A program made the translations under genes and the position numbers. From contig NZ_CP012917.1 in the NCBI RefSeq assembly GCF_001315015.1, positions 469,501 through 533,500 of the forward strand: 64,000 bases of DNA, given 5' to 3'. The stretch comes from Azospirillum brasilense (GTDB taxonomy: Bacteria > Pseudomonadota > Alphaproteobacteria > Azospirillales > Azospirillaceae). This document shows positions 48,633 to 57,199 of the stretch, in pieces. Numbering within the stretch: position 1 is the stretch's first letter; each line of letters begins with the position of its first letter. The notes beneath the pieces are model-generated. The model made no database searches and was not told the DNA's origin. It worked only from the letters and a program-made list of their open reading frames with translations.

Positions 48633-49502
48633 TCAGCAGTATTTGCGCAGCATGTCGCGAACCTTGTCCGCCATGTCCGGACGACGCAGCGCGTGGGCGA
48701 GCGTGGCTTCGATGAAGCCGACCTTGTCGCCGCAGTCGTAGCGGGTGCCTTCGAAACGCAGGCCATGGAAGGGCTGCGTGCCGATCAGCTTGGCCATGGC
48801 GTCGGTCAGCTGAATCTCGTTGCCGGCGCCGCGCTGCTGCTTCTCCAGATGGTCGAACACCTCCGGCTGCAGGATGTAGCGGCCGATGATTGACAGGGTG
48901 GAGGGCGCCTCTTCCGGCTTCGGCTTCTCGACGAGGCCGCGCACGGTGGCCAGACGGCCGTCGTCCTTCTCCACGTCCAGGATGCCGTAGCTGCTGGTCC
49001 GCTCGCGCGGGACGTCCACGACGGCGACGACGTTGCCGCCCACCTCGTTGTAGGCGTCGACCATCTGCTTCAGGCAGGGGGTGTCGCCCTGGACGAAGTC
49101 GTCGGGCAGGACGATGGCGAAGGGATCGTTGCCGATCACCGCCCGCGCGCACCACACCGCGTGGCCGAGGCCCAGCGGGACCTGCTGGCGCGTGTAGAAG
49201 CAGCGGCCCGGGGCGATCTCGCTGTCGCGCACCACCTCGAGGGCGTCCAGCTTGCCGCGCTCCTCAAGGGTGCGGTTCAGTTCCGTGTCGGCGTCGAAAT
49301 GGTCTTCGATGGCGCGTTTGCTGCGGCCCGTGACGAACACGAAATCCTCGATGCCGGCGGCCCGCGCCTCTTCCACGGCATGCTGAAGCAGAGGCCGGTC
49401 GACCAAAGGCAGCATTTCCTTCGGAATCGCCTTGGTGGCCGGCAGAAAGCGCGTACCGAGACCGGCGACGGGGAACACCACCTTGCGCACAGGCTTTCGC
49501 AT
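48633..49502 (-). CDS. galU: UTP-glucose-1-phosphate uridylyltransferase
   Basis: A 289-residue nucleotidyltransferase that makes UDP-glucose for polysaccharide, LPS and glucan synthesis. The N-terminal KVVFPVAGLGTRFLPATKAIPKEMLPLVDRP is the classic nucleotide-binding signature; GLGHAVWCAR, VLPDDFV, LVEKPKPEEAPS and the C-terminal RYDCGDKVGFIEATLAHALRR complete the family pattern. The ATG at 49502 begins the signature directly; an upstream open extension is not conserved. It could supply UDP-glucose to the glycosyltransferase at 8751, but there is no operon link. Confidence 0.96.
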   Translation of the reverse strand: MRKPVRKVVFPVAGLGTRFLPATKAIPKEMLPLVDRPLLQHAVEEARAAGIEDFVFVTGRSKRAIEDHFDADTELNRTLEERGKLDALEVVRDSEIAPGRCFYTRQQVPLGLGHAVWCARAVIGNDPFAIVLPDDFVQGDTPCLKQMVDAYNEVGGNVVAVVDVPRERTSSYGILDVEKDDGRLATVRGLVEKPKPEEAPSTLSIIGRYILQPEVFDHLEKQQRGAGNEIQLTDAMAKLIGTQPFHGLRFEGTRYDCGDKVGFIEATLAHALRRPDMADKVRDMLRKYC

Positions 49503-49635
49503 TGGGGTTCTCTTGTGGTTGCTTGAGGAAATACTTCGAATATGGAGACGATTCGCAGGTTTGCAAAACGCTCGTCCAGCTTTCTGCCACAGGCGATTCG
49601 GTGACGCAACTCCCCTTCCGTAACCCGGCAAAAGG

Positions 49636-50388
49636 TTAGTTGCGCAGCAGCAAATCCTTCGCTTGGTTGATCTTGGCCGCCAAATAGGTGGACCCCCCAT
49701 GATCTGGGTGCACTTTCATCATCAGCCGTCGGTGGGCGTCCTTTACCTGTTCGGGTGTGGCGCCGGGCGACAACCCCAAAATATCATAGGCCTCGTCGCG
49801 GGTCATAGAACCGCCGCCACGACCACCGCCACTGTCCTTCGAACCGGAATTGTTCGCGCTTCCAGCGGATTGATCTTCGGCGGTTTGCCAGCCGGGATGG
49901 GAACGCTCCAGCCACGCTTCCAGGACGGAGGCCGATTGCGGATCGTCGCGTCGGCACTCGTCCAGCAGCGCCAGCAATTGCCCCAGGGTCAGCGACTCCA
50001 GCGTCCGCCCGCGCCACGGCCCGTGCAGCACCTCCCCCGCCATCGCCCCGGTGTCGTGCTGCAGCGTCATCCGCAGATAGAGCGTCTCGATCTGCGAGGT
50101 CTGCCCGCCGCTCGCTGTTCCGTAGGACGAGGGGCGGAAGGCGTCGCGCAGCGTCCGCCAGCGCGTCAGCAGCGGAAAGGCCAACGCCCCCAGCATCATG
50201 GCGGTGCCCAGCCGTCCGGTCAGGGTCAGGATGACGACCGTCACGGCCGCCAGCGCGATGCCGCCATAGCGCACCGCCGTGGCCAGCGTGCGCGGGTCCG
50301 CGGACACGAAGACGCGGGCCAGCATGGCAAGGCCGGCCACCAGCGCGATGCCCAGGAGGAAAAACCCAAACATCCCGCTCTGCCCCAT
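49636..50388 (-). CDS. Membrane-anchored J-domain protein
   Basis: A 250-residue protein with membrane helices at about 7-27 and 41-77, a cytoplasmic region (90-170), a Ser/Gly-rich linker (172-194) and a C-terminal J domain (195-250). The HPD motif (227-229, MMKVHPDHGGS) needed to stimulate DnaK ATPase is intact. The layout resembles TIM14/Pam18-like and DjlA-like co-chaperones that recruit Hsp70 at a membrane. It starts 18 bases after the stop of the VWA-domain gene on the same strand, so they are probably cotranscribed. Confidence 0.88.
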   Translation of the reverse strand: MGQSGMFGFFLLGIALVAGLAMLARVFVSADPRTLATAVRYGGIALAAVTVVILTLTGRLGTAMMLGALAFPLLTRWRTLRDAFRPSSYGTASGGQTSQIETLYLRMTLQHDTGAMAGEVLHGPWRGRTLESLTLGQLLALLDECRRDDPQSASVLEAWLERSHPGWQTAEDQSAGSANNSGSKDSGGGRGGGSMTRDEAYDILGLSPGATPEQVKDAHRRLMMKVHPDHGGSTYLAAKINQAKDLLLRN

Positions 50389-50406
50389 CTCTAGCCGAAT
50401 CCTGCC

Positions 50407-51153
50407 TTATGATGCATGGGTTTGGCCCCCGCGTCCCCCCTGACCACTCCCGAGCTGGCTGGTGAGCAGCCGCACCGCGTCGCCCCGCCCGCGGCTGTAG
50501 TGCTCCAGCGCCGCCCGGCCGCCCGCCGCATAGACGGCGACCGCGCTCAGCAGGTCCCGCAATTGCTGGGCGGACGAGCCGTCGAACGGGCAGTAGGCGC
50601 CACCGCTCAGCCGCGCGATGGTCTGGAAAGCGCGTTTGGCGATCAGGTCCCCGCGTTCGTGGAAGATGAAGACCGGGACGCCCAGCAGCCCCAACTGGCC
50701 CGCCTGATGGGCGAGCTGATCGACGTCCTCCTCCATGCAGTCACCGACGAAGACCAGCGCGTTGACCTTGCGGTCCCGCGTCTGCTTGATGCAGTGACCC
50801 AGCACCCGCGCGATCTGGGTCTGGCCGGCCATGCAGGACACCGCGGTCATCCGCCGCAGCAGGTCCTGCGCGTTGCCCACCCAGGGGCTGGCCTGGCATT
50901 CGCGGAAGCCACGGTAATAGACGAGCTGGATGTCCAGCCCGCCCAGCGCGGAGGTCGCCTGGAACATCTCTCCCTGAATCTGGCAGGCGCGGTCCCAGGT
51001 CGGCTCGCGGCTGGCCGTGGCGTCCATGGCGAACATCAGACGCCCGCGCGGCCCCCCTGTTGCCCGTGGAAGGGCCGCCACACGGCTCAGGAAATCGTCC
51101 ACCTCGGTCTGGGTGGACCGCTGCTGCGCCGGCAGATTGTCGCGTTCAGCCAT
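50407..51153 (-). CDS. VWA-like domain protein, cotranscribed with a J-domain gene
   Basis: A 248-residue soluble protein with a von Willebrand A-type fold. The metal site motif is D44-x-T46-x-S48 (FAMDATAS), and a later acidic loop (FVGDCMEEDVDQL) fits the MIDAS. LVYYRGFRECQAS, TQIARVLGHCIKQ and VFIFHERGDLIAKRAFQTIARLSGGAY are conserved-looking core segments. A start at 51186 is possible, but AAGGGA is well placed only for 51153. The C-terminal Gly/Ser tail is low complexity. Partner unknown; the J-domain neighbour suggests a chaperone-linked membrane process. Confidence 0.75.
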   Translation of the reverse strand: MAERDNLPAQQRSTQTEVDDFLSRVAALPRATGGPRGRLMFAMDATASREPTWDRACQIQGEMFQATSALGGLDIQLVYYRGFRECQASPWVGNAQDLLRRMTAVSCMAGQTQIARVLGHCIKQTRDRKVNALVFVGDCMEEDVDQLAHQAGQLGLLGVPVFIFHERGDLIAKRAFQTIARLSGGAYCPFDGSSAQQLRDLLSAVAVYAAGGRAALEHYSRGRGDAVRLLTSQLGSGQGGRGGQTHAS

Positions 51154-51346
51154 CGCCCGTATCCCTTCGCCACGGTGATCCGTCATTCCGTAAAGATGGG
51201 CGGCGCGGCGGCATGGGTCCAGACTTGTCCAAGACTTGTCCACGGCGCCGCCCGTTGGGCAACAGGGCGTCCGCCGATGTGGTTCCGCGACGCGGAATCC
51301 GCCGGCGGGCTTGCCCCTCTCCCCGCGCCGTGCTTGGGTGGCGCCC

Positions 51347-52057
51347 ATGAGCGACGCCGGTACCACCTTCACTCCCGCCACGCTGCGCGCCCGAATCCTG
51401 CACGAGGACGAGGACGTCTTCATCATCGACAAGCCCGCCGGGCTGGCCGTGCACAAGGCCGGGCGGATCACCGACCATCTCGACCTCTACCTGCCCTTCC
51501 TGGCGGAGGGGGACGGCACGCCGCCGCGGCTGGCTCACCGGCTGGACCGCGACACGGCGGGCTGCCTCGTGCTCGGGCGGTCCCTCTGGGCGCTGAAGCG
51601 GCTGGGCGACATGTTCGCCGCCGGCCATGTCGAGAAGACCTATTGGGCGGTCAGCGAGGGCATTCCGGAGGCGGCGGAGGGGGTCATCGACTACCCCCTG
51701 CTGAAGCTGCTGATCCCTGGCGCCTGGAACATCGTGACGCACCCCACTGGCCAGCCCGCCGTCACCGAGTACAAGGTGCTGGGAACCGGCAACGGGCGGG
51801 CATGGCTGGAGCTGAGGCCGCGGACCGGGCGCACGCACCAGCTCCGCGTCCACAGCGCGGCCATCGGCTGCCCGCTGGTGGGAGAGCCCTATTACGGCCC
51901 GGTGCGCGTGCCGCCGGGGAATCTGCACCTGCTGGCGCGGTCGGTCACCTTCACCATGGCCTTCGACCGCAAACCGGTCACCGCCGTGGCACCGCCCCCG
52001 CCGCACATGCGGGACGCGCTGACTGCCTGCGGCTGGACCGAACAAAGCGGGACGTAA
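51347..52057 (+). CDS. RluA-family pseudouridine synthase
   Basis: A 236-residue RNA pseudouridine synthase. HRLDRDTAG (64-72) has the catalytic D67 of the RluA family; RTGRTHQLRVHSAAIGCPLVGEPYYG is the second conserved region. The N-terminus (DEDVFIIDKPAGLAVHKAG) lacks an S4 domain, so it is the short RluA/TruC type. Target uridine in rRNA or tRNA cannot be assigned. The ATG at 51347 is at the family-like start; an upstream open extension was not used. Confidence 0.92.
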   Translation: MSDAGTTFTPATLRARILHEDEDVFIIDKPAGLAVHKAGRITDHLDLYLPFLAEGDGTPPRLAHRLDRDTAGCLVLGRSLWALKRLGDMFAAGHVEKTYWAVSEGIPEAAEGVIDYPLLKLLIPGAWNIVTHPTGQPAVTEYKVLGTGNGRAWLELRPRTGRTHQLRVHSAAIGCPLVGEPYYGPVRVPPGNLHLLARSVTFTMAFDRKPVTAVAPPPPHMRDALTACGWTEQSGT

Positions 52058-52060
52058 CAG

Positions 52061-53209
52061 TCAGCGCCCGACCTCGGTGACGCCGTCGGCCAGCCAGACC
52101 ATGCGGCCAAGCTCCGCGTCGCCGCCGCGCAGGGCCTTGCCCTTGGCGACCACCGTCCGCCCGGTGTTGTCCTGGATCGGCCCACGGAAGACGGCGGCGT
52201 TGCCATTGGCGAGCTGCATCCGCGCCGCGTCGGCGTGGGCCCGCGCCTCCACCCCCACCGCCGGACCATAGGCGGTGTTGCGCACGAAGCCCTGGTCGAA
52301 GCCGCCCTGGCGCAGATGCTTCCACGGCTTACCCGCGGCGATCAGCGCGACGGTCTCGGCGTAGGCCTTCTCCCAGGCCCATTCGGCCCCGGTCAGGAAG
52401 CCCTGCGGGGCGAAGGCCGACAGGTCGGTGTGCAGGCCGCAGCACAGGATGCCGTGGGCCTCCGCCACCTCGCAAACCGGGCGGGCCCCGTCGAGCTGGG
52501 CGGCCAGCACGTCGGCGCCGCCGTCGGCCAGCGCGCGGGCGGCCTCGGCGACCTGCCGCGGCGTCGCCGCCTCGCCGACGAAGGCGACGCGCAGCGCGGT
52601 GGCGGAATCGGCGCGCCGGGCGCCCAGCGCGAAGGCGTTCACGCAGCGCAGCACGTCCGGTGCGGGGTGGGAGGCAACGAGGCCGATCGTTTTGCCCCGG
52701 CTGGCGTAGCCCGCGACGAGGCCGGAGATGTGCTGCGCTTCCTCCAGATAGCCTTCGAAGAAGCCGGTGTTGATCGGCAGCCGGTCGCGGTCCAGCGGCG
52801 CGCCGGAAAACAGGAACACCGCGTCGCGGTGGGCGTCGGCCTGGGCCAGCAGCCCCGGCAGAGCGCCGCCCGCGGCGGTGACGATGACGATCCGGCAGCC
52901 CTCGGGGCCGACCAGCTCCTCCGCCGTGGCGGCCAGCGTGTCGGCGGCGTGCTCCCGCTCCTCCAGCCGCAGGCCGGGCAGCCCGGTCAGGGCGCGGGCG
53001 GCCTCCGCATGGGCCTGGTTGAAGCCGAAATCCGCGCGGTCGCCGCAGTAGAGGACACCGACGCCCAAGTCGGGCGATCCAAGGGTGGACGATGCCGAGG
53101 GTGCCGATTGCCCCAACGCCTGGGGCGCCGTCAGAAGCATGGCCGCGGACCCGAAGGCGCCTCCGAAAGCCCGGAGGATATCCCGGCGGTTATGGGTCAA
53201 TGTCTTCAT
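52061..53209 (-). CDS. Divergent BMP-family binding protein (orphan)
   Basis: A 382-residue protein with a Tat-like signal peptide (NRRDILRAFGGAFGSAAMLLTAPQALGQ). The mature part resembles BMP/PnrA binding proteins: GVLYCGDRADFGFNQAHAEAARAL, NTGFFEGYLEEAQHISGLVAGYASRGKTIGLVASHPAPDVLRCVNAFALGAR, GILCCGLHTDLSAFAPQGFLTGAEWAWEKAYAETV. It contains several cysteines unusual for the family. Like the copy at 44068 it has no transporter genes nearby. It is convergent with the RluA gene with a 3-base gap. Ligand unknown. Confidence 0.8.
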   Translation of the reverse strand: MKTLTHNRRDILRAFGGAFGSAAMLLTAPQALGQSAPSASSTLGSPDLGVGVLYCGDRADFGFNQAHAEAARALTGLPGLRLEEREHAADTLAATAEELVGPEGCRIVIVTAAGGALPGLLAQADAHRDAVFLFSGAPLDRDRLPINTGFFEGYLEEAQHISGLVAGYASRGKTIGLVASHPAPDVLRCVNAFALGARRADSATALRVAFVGEAATPRQVAEAARALADGGADVLAAQLDGARPVCEVAEAHGILCCGLHTDLSAFAPQGFLTGAEWAWEKAYAETVALIAAGKPWKHLRQGGFDQGFVRNTAYGPAVGVEARAHADAARMQLANGNAAVFRGPIQDNTGRTVVAKGKALRGGDAELGRMVWLADGVTEVGR

Positions 53210-53302
53210 GCCCGCCTCCCGATGACGGGGGACTATAACCCTTGGAGGATGGTCAAACCAAGCAATTCGCCTCAATTCCCGCGCCGGAGCCCGTCCGGAG
53301 CC

Positions 53303-53740
53303 TCAAAACGGCACATTGCGCAGCGGAATCGACGCCCCATCCGGCCAATGCAGCAGGTGGCTGACGCAGTGGCGGCAATCGCTGCTGCCGAAGCCGGGGA
53401 CGGGCACCGGCAGGCCGGACAGCGCCGCGACCAGGGCGCATTCGTCTCCGCCGGGATCGATCCAGGCGCCGAGCATCCGGCCGGCTGCGGTCAGCCGGTC
53501 GACGTGCCAGCGCTCCGGCTTGCCGCGACGGAAATGGCGCCCGACCCGCGCCCGCAGGCCCCCCGGCCCCCGCGCGCTGCCGCAATAGAGGTAGCGGCCC
53601 GGTGCCAGCACACTTTCCGGCTTGCCGGGCAGGCGAAGGGTCAGCGCACCGTCCAGGGCGATCAGCAGCACATAGGCGCCGGGCTCGGGCGGCAGGGCGT
53701 CGGGGCGGTCGTGGAATGGCGGATCGGACGGCATGGCCAC
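53303..53740 (-). CDS. DUF123 (GIY-YIG-like) protein
   Basis: A 145-residue protein of the DUF123/UPF-type GIY-YIG-related family. GAYVLLIALDG, APGRYLYCGSARGPGGLRARVGRHFRRGKPERWHVDRLT, and GSSDCRHCVSHLLHWPDG are diagnostic; GRYLYCGSA takes the place of the GIY-YIG core. Relatives are sometimes fused to endonuclease III, suggesting a DNA-repair link, but no activity has been assigned here. Divergent from bioF across 86 bases. Confidence 0.85.
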   Translation of the reverse strand: MAMPSDPPFHDRPDALPPEPGAYVLLIALDGALTLRLPGKPESVLAPGRYLYCGSARGPGGLRARVGRHFRRGKPERWHVDRLTAAGRMLGAWIDPGGDECALVAALSGLPVPVPGFGSSDCRHCVSHLLHWPDGASIPLRNVPF

Positions 53741-53826
53741 GCAGTCTACGCCCGCCGGGGCGCCAGGGCACCTGTGCTATTCGGACCTTTCGCCCCAGCG
53801 GCGCGCTCTGCTATCACGCCCGCATC

Positions 53827-55008
53827 ATGTCCCTGCTCGACCCGCTGTTCCGCCAGCATCTCGACCGCCTCACCCAGCGCCACACGCGCCGCACCCTGCT
53901 GCCCGTGCGCCCGGAAGGGGCGGGGCGCATCCGGCGCGGCGGGCGGACGCTGCTGAACTTCTCCAGCAACGACTATCTCGGCCTCGCCTCCCACCCCCTG
54001 CTGGTGGAGCGCGCCAGCGACTGGGCGCGGCGCTGGGGTGCCGGGGCGACGGCGTCGCGCCTCGTCTGCGGCACGCTGGAGCTTCACACGGAGGTCGAGG
54101 CGAAGCTCGCCCGGCTGAAGGGGACGGAGGCGGCGCTTCTGTTCAACTCCGGCTGGCAGGCCAACGCCGCGGTCCTGCCGGCGCTGTTCGACCGCGAGCT
54201 TCTGGGCGGTGACGCGCTGGTCTTCACCGACCGGCTGAACCACGCCAGCCTGCACCATGGCTGCGCCGCCGCCGGGGTGCGGCAGATCCGCTTCCGCCAC
54301 AACGACCTCGACCATCTGGAAACCCTGCTGGCCCAGCGCGCGGGGGAGCCGGGCACGCGCTTCATCGTGACGGAGAGCGTCTTCAGCATGGACGGCGATC
54401 GCGCCGACGTGCCGGCGCTGGCCGCGCTGGCGGAGCGGCACGGCGCCTTCCTGTTCCTCGACGAGGCGCACGCGACCGGGGTGCTCGGCCCGCGCGGGAT
54501 GGGGCTGGCGGCGCTGGGCGAGGGGCGCGTGGACCTTGCCATGGGCACCTTCAGCAAGGCGCTGGGCGGCTTTGGCGCCTATGTGGCGGGGTCGAGGGCG
54601 CTCTGCGACTATCTGGTGAACCGCTGCGGCGGGCTGATCTACGCCACCGCCCTGCCGCCCGCCGTGCTGGGGGCGATGGACGCGGCGCTCGACCTCGTGC
54701 CGGCGCTGGACGCCGAGCGCGACCGGCTCCAGGCCATGGCCGAGCGGCTGCGCGCCGCCTTCCACGGGCTGGGCATCGCCACGGCGGGGTCGAGCACGCA
54801 GATCGTCCCGGCCATCACCGGAGCGGAGGAGGACGCTCTTGCGCTCAGCCGGCGGCTGGAGGAGCGCGGCATCCTGGGCATCGCCATCCGCCCGCCGACC
54901 GTGCCGCCGGGCACCAGCCGCCTGCGCTTCGCCCTGTCCGCCGCCCACACGGACGCCGATCTGGAGACGTTGGTGGGTGCGGTGGCCGACGCCTGGACGC
55001 CGGCATGA
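53827..55008 (+). CDS. bioF: 8-amino-7-oxononanoate synthase
   Basis: A 393-residue PLP enzyme that joins pimeloyl thioester and alanine in biotin synthesis. K244 in GTFSKALGGFGAYVAG forms the internal aldimine. NFSSNDYLGLASHP, SRLVCGTLELHTEVEAKLARLKG, FTDRLNHASLHHG and FLDEAHATGVLGPRG are the family signatures. First gene of bioF-bioH-bioCD-bioA-bioB; its stop overlaps the bioH start by 4 bases. Confidence 0.96.
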   Translation: MSLLDPLFRQHLDRLTQRHTRRTLLPVRPEGAGRIRRGGRTLLNFSSNDYLGLASHPLLVERASDWARRWGAGATASRLVCGTLELHTEVEAKLARLKGTEAALLFNSGWQANAAVLPALFDRELLGGDALVFTDRLNHASLHHGCAAAGVRQIRFRHNDLDHLETLLAQRAGEPGTRFIVTESVFSMDGDRADVPALAALAERHGAFLFLDEAHATGVLGPRGMGLAALGEGRVDLAMGTFSKALGGFGAYVAGSRALCDYLVNRCGGLIYATALPPAVLGAMDAALDLVPALDAERDRLQAMAERLRAAFHGLGIATAGSSTQIVPAITGAEEDALALSRRLEERGILGIAIRPPTVPPGTSRLRFALSAAHTDADLETLVGAVADAWTPA

Positions 55009-55793
55009 CCGCGCCGCTGTTCGTCTTCGTCCATGGCTGGGGATTCGGCCCCGGCGTCTGGGACGGTGTGCGGGAGGCCCTTCCGGAGGGGGAGAGCGTG
55101 GCGGTGGATCTCGGCTTCTACGGCCCACCGTCGATTCCTGAGCTTCCCGCCAAGCGCCCCATCGTCGCGGTCGGCCATTCCTTCGGGGCGCTGTGGCTGC
55201 TGCACGAGCGGCCCTTCGCCTGGGACGGGCTGGTGCTGGTCAACGGCTTTCCCCGCTTCACCGAGGGCGACGGCTTCGCCCCCGCCACGCCGCGCCGGCT
55301 GCTGGACCGCATGATCGCCCGCTTCGACACGGCGCCGGAAGCGGTCACCGCGGACTTCCTGCGCCGCTGCGGCTGCGAGGCCCCGCTGCCTGAGGGCCTG
55401 GATGCGGCCCGGTTGGGTGAGGCGTTGCAGGCGTTACGCAATTGGGACGCCCGCGCTATGCTCACCGGCCCGGTGCTGGCCCTGGCCGGCGGGCAGGACC
55501 CCATCGTCCCGCCGGCCATGACCGAACAGGCGTTTCGCAACCACTCTGTCCCTCGCCCCTCCGGGGAGAGGGTGGCGCCGAAGGCGCCGGGTGAGGGGGG
55601 TCTCGGGGAACCGGACGATCAAGCATTGTGCAACCCCCTCACCCTAACCCTCTCCCCAGGGGGGAGAGGGGATGGCGGATGCGGCCAGATTTCGGTCGAG
55701 TGGCACCCGGACGGCGGGCATCTGCTGCCGCTGACCGCGCCGGGCTGGTGCGCGGAGCGGATCGCCGATTTCGCCGCTAGGCAGACGGCATGA
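55005..55793 (+). CDS. bioH: Pimeloyl-ACP methyl ester esterase carrying an in-frame REP-type insertion
   Basis: A 262-residue alpha/beta hydrolase. The triad is S59 (GHSFGA), D165 (GGQDPIV) and H239 (PDGGHLLPL), as in BioH, which frees pimeloyl-ACP from its methyl ester. Between D165 and H239 lies an extra stretch of about 50 residues (about 178-228) that includes NPLTLTLSPGGRGDGG, the peptide encoded by a palindromic repeat (bases 55549-55672). Without it the protein would be about 210 residues, normal for compact BioH/BioG-like hydrolases. The insertion keeps the frame and both flanking motifs, so the enzyme may still work. Overlaps bioF and bioCD by 4 bases each. Confidence 0.85.
   Translation: MTAPLFVFVHGWGFGPGVWDGVREALPEGESVAVDLGFYGPPSIPELPAKRPIVAVGHSFGALWLLHERPFAWDGLVLVNGFPRFTEGDGFAPATPRRLLDRMIARFDTAPEAVTADFLRRCGCEAPLPEGLDAARLGEALQALRNWDARAMLTGPVLALAGGQDPIVPPAMTEQAFRNHSVPRPSGERVAPKAPGEGGLGEPDDQALCNPLTLTLSPGGRGDGGCGQISVEWHPDGGHLLPLTAPGWCAERIADFAARQTA
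55549..55672. repeat. Palindromic REP-type element inside bioH
   Basis: Two inverted arms (about 55549-55600 and 55632-55672). Both carry the CTCTCCCC..GGGGAGAGGG core and GTGAGGGGG/ACCCCCTCACCC tails seen at 36461-36569. The left arm also contains GGCGCC-GAA-GGCGCC. The element is read through in frame by bioH. Confidence 0.85.
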
Positions 55794-57199
55794 CCGCCGA
55801 CCCGCGCAAGGCCGCCATCGCCGCCGCCTTCGGCAAGGCCGCCCCCCGTTACGAGGAGCACGCCGCCGTGCAGCGCATCGCGGCGGAGCGTCTGGCGGAG
55901 CGCGTCGCCCGCCTCCCCTTGCCGCCCCGCCCCCGCGTGCTGGAGATCGGTTGCGGCACCGGCTTCCTCAGCCGCGCCTTGCGCGAGCGGATCGGGCCGG
56001 CGGACTGGCTGCTCACCGACCTGTCGCCGGACATGCTGGCGCGCTGCCGCGCCGCGCTGGGCGATCCGACCGATTCCGCGTTCCGGATCATGGATGGGGA
56101 AAAACCGGACCTCGACGGTCCCTTCGACCTCATCGTCTCCAGCCTCGCCCTGCAATGGTTCCGCGACCCCACCGCCGCTCTGGCGCGCTGGGCGGAAATG
56201 CTGGCGCCGGGCGGGCGAATCGCCGTCGCCACGCTCGCCGCCGACAGCTTCCGGGAGTGGCGGGAGGCCCACCACGCGCTGGGGCTTGAGGCCGGAGTGC
56301 CCACCTACCCCACCCGCCACGCCCTCGACCGGCTGTGGCCCGCCGGCGGCGCGGGATCGGTCGAGGAGGAGCGGCTGCTCCGCCGTCACGCCGACGGGCT
56401 GGAGTTCCTCGCCGAATTGAAAGGCATCGGCGCCCATCTGCCGGCGGAGGGCCGCCGCCCCCTGCCGCCGGGCGCCCTGCGCCGCGTGCTGCGCCGGCTG
56501 GAACGGCCGGAAGGACTGACCATGACCCACCACATCGCCTACGGCCTGTTCCGCAAGGACGACGCCCGGCCCCGCGGGGTGTTCGTCACCGGCACCGACA
56601 CCGGCGTCGGCAAGACGCTGGTCTCCGCGTGCCTCACGCGGGCCTGGGACGCCGCCTATTGGAAGCCGCTGCAAACCGGCCTGAAGGACGAGGCCGGCGA
56701 TACCCCCACGGTCGCCGCCCTCGCCGCCCTGCCCCCGGAGCGCGTCCACACGCCGGCCTACGCCCTGGCCGAGCCGCTGTCCCCCCACGCCGCGGCGGAG
56801 CTGGAGGGCGTCGCCATCGACCCCGACGCCCTGGCCCTGCCCGACACCGACCGTCCGCTGGTGGTGGAGGGGGCCGGCGGGCTGATGGTGCCGGTGACGG
56901 AGGACGTCTTCATCATCGACCTGATCGCCCGATTCGGCCTGCCGGTGGTTCTGGTGGCGCGCAGCACGCTCGGCACCATCAACCACACGCTGCTCAGCCT
57001 GGAGGCGCTGCGGGCGCGCGGGCTGGCGGTGGCCGGGGTGGTGCTGAACGGCCCGCCCAACCCCGGCAACCGCGCCGCCATCGAGCGGTTCGGCAAGGTC
57101 CGCGTTCTGGCCGAGATCCCCACCCTGCCCCGGCTCGACGCCGAAACCGTCGCCGAGGCGGCGGCGCTCCTCCCTTCCTTCGACAGCGTGTTTCCATGA
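55790..57199 (+). CDS. bioCD: BioC-BioD fusion: malonyl-ACP methyltransferase plus dethiobiotin synthetase
   Basis: A 469-residue bifunctional protein in one uninterrupted frame. Residues 1-258 are BioC, an S-adenosylmethionine methyltransferase (VLEIGCGTGFLSRAL at 50-64, LLTDLSPDML, IVSSLALQWFRDP) that caps malonyl-ACP to start pimelate synthesis. Residues 262-469 are BioD, an ATP-dependent carboxylating ligase: P-loop GTDTGVGKT (268-276), KPLQTG, and VVEGAGGLMVPV. The joint is a short FRKDDARPRGVFVTG link. Separate genes are usual; the fusion couples the first and next-to-last steps of the pathway. ATGA overlaps join it to bioH and bioA. Confidence 0.95.
   Translation: MTADPRKAAIAAAFGKAAPRYEEHAAVQRIAAERLAERVARLPLPPRPRVLEIGCGTGFLSRALRERIGPADWLLTDLSPDMLARCRAALGDPTDSAFRIMDGEKPDLDGPFDLIVSSLALQWFRDPTAALARWAEMLAPGGRIAVATLAADSFREWREAHHALGLEAGVPTYPTRHALDRLWPAGGAGSVEEERLLRRHADGLEFLAELKGIGAHLPAEGRRPLPPGALRRVLRRLERPEGLTMTHHIAYGLFRKDDARPRGVFVTGTDTGVGKTLVSACLTRAWDAAYWKPLQTGLKDEAGDTPTVAALAALPPERVHTPAYALAEPLSPHAAAELEGVAIDPDALALPDTDRPLVVEGAGGLMVPVTEDVFIIDLIARFGLPVVLVARSTLGTINHTLLSLEALRARGLAVAGVVLNGPPNPGNRAAIERFGKVRVLAEIPTLPRLDAETVAEAAALLPSFDSVFP

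Noticed and set aside
51315..51325. A CCCCTCTCCCC tract resembling one arm of the REP-type element
   Set aside because: It lacks the palindromic partner and the GTGAGGGGG tail, so it is only a short GC-rich match.
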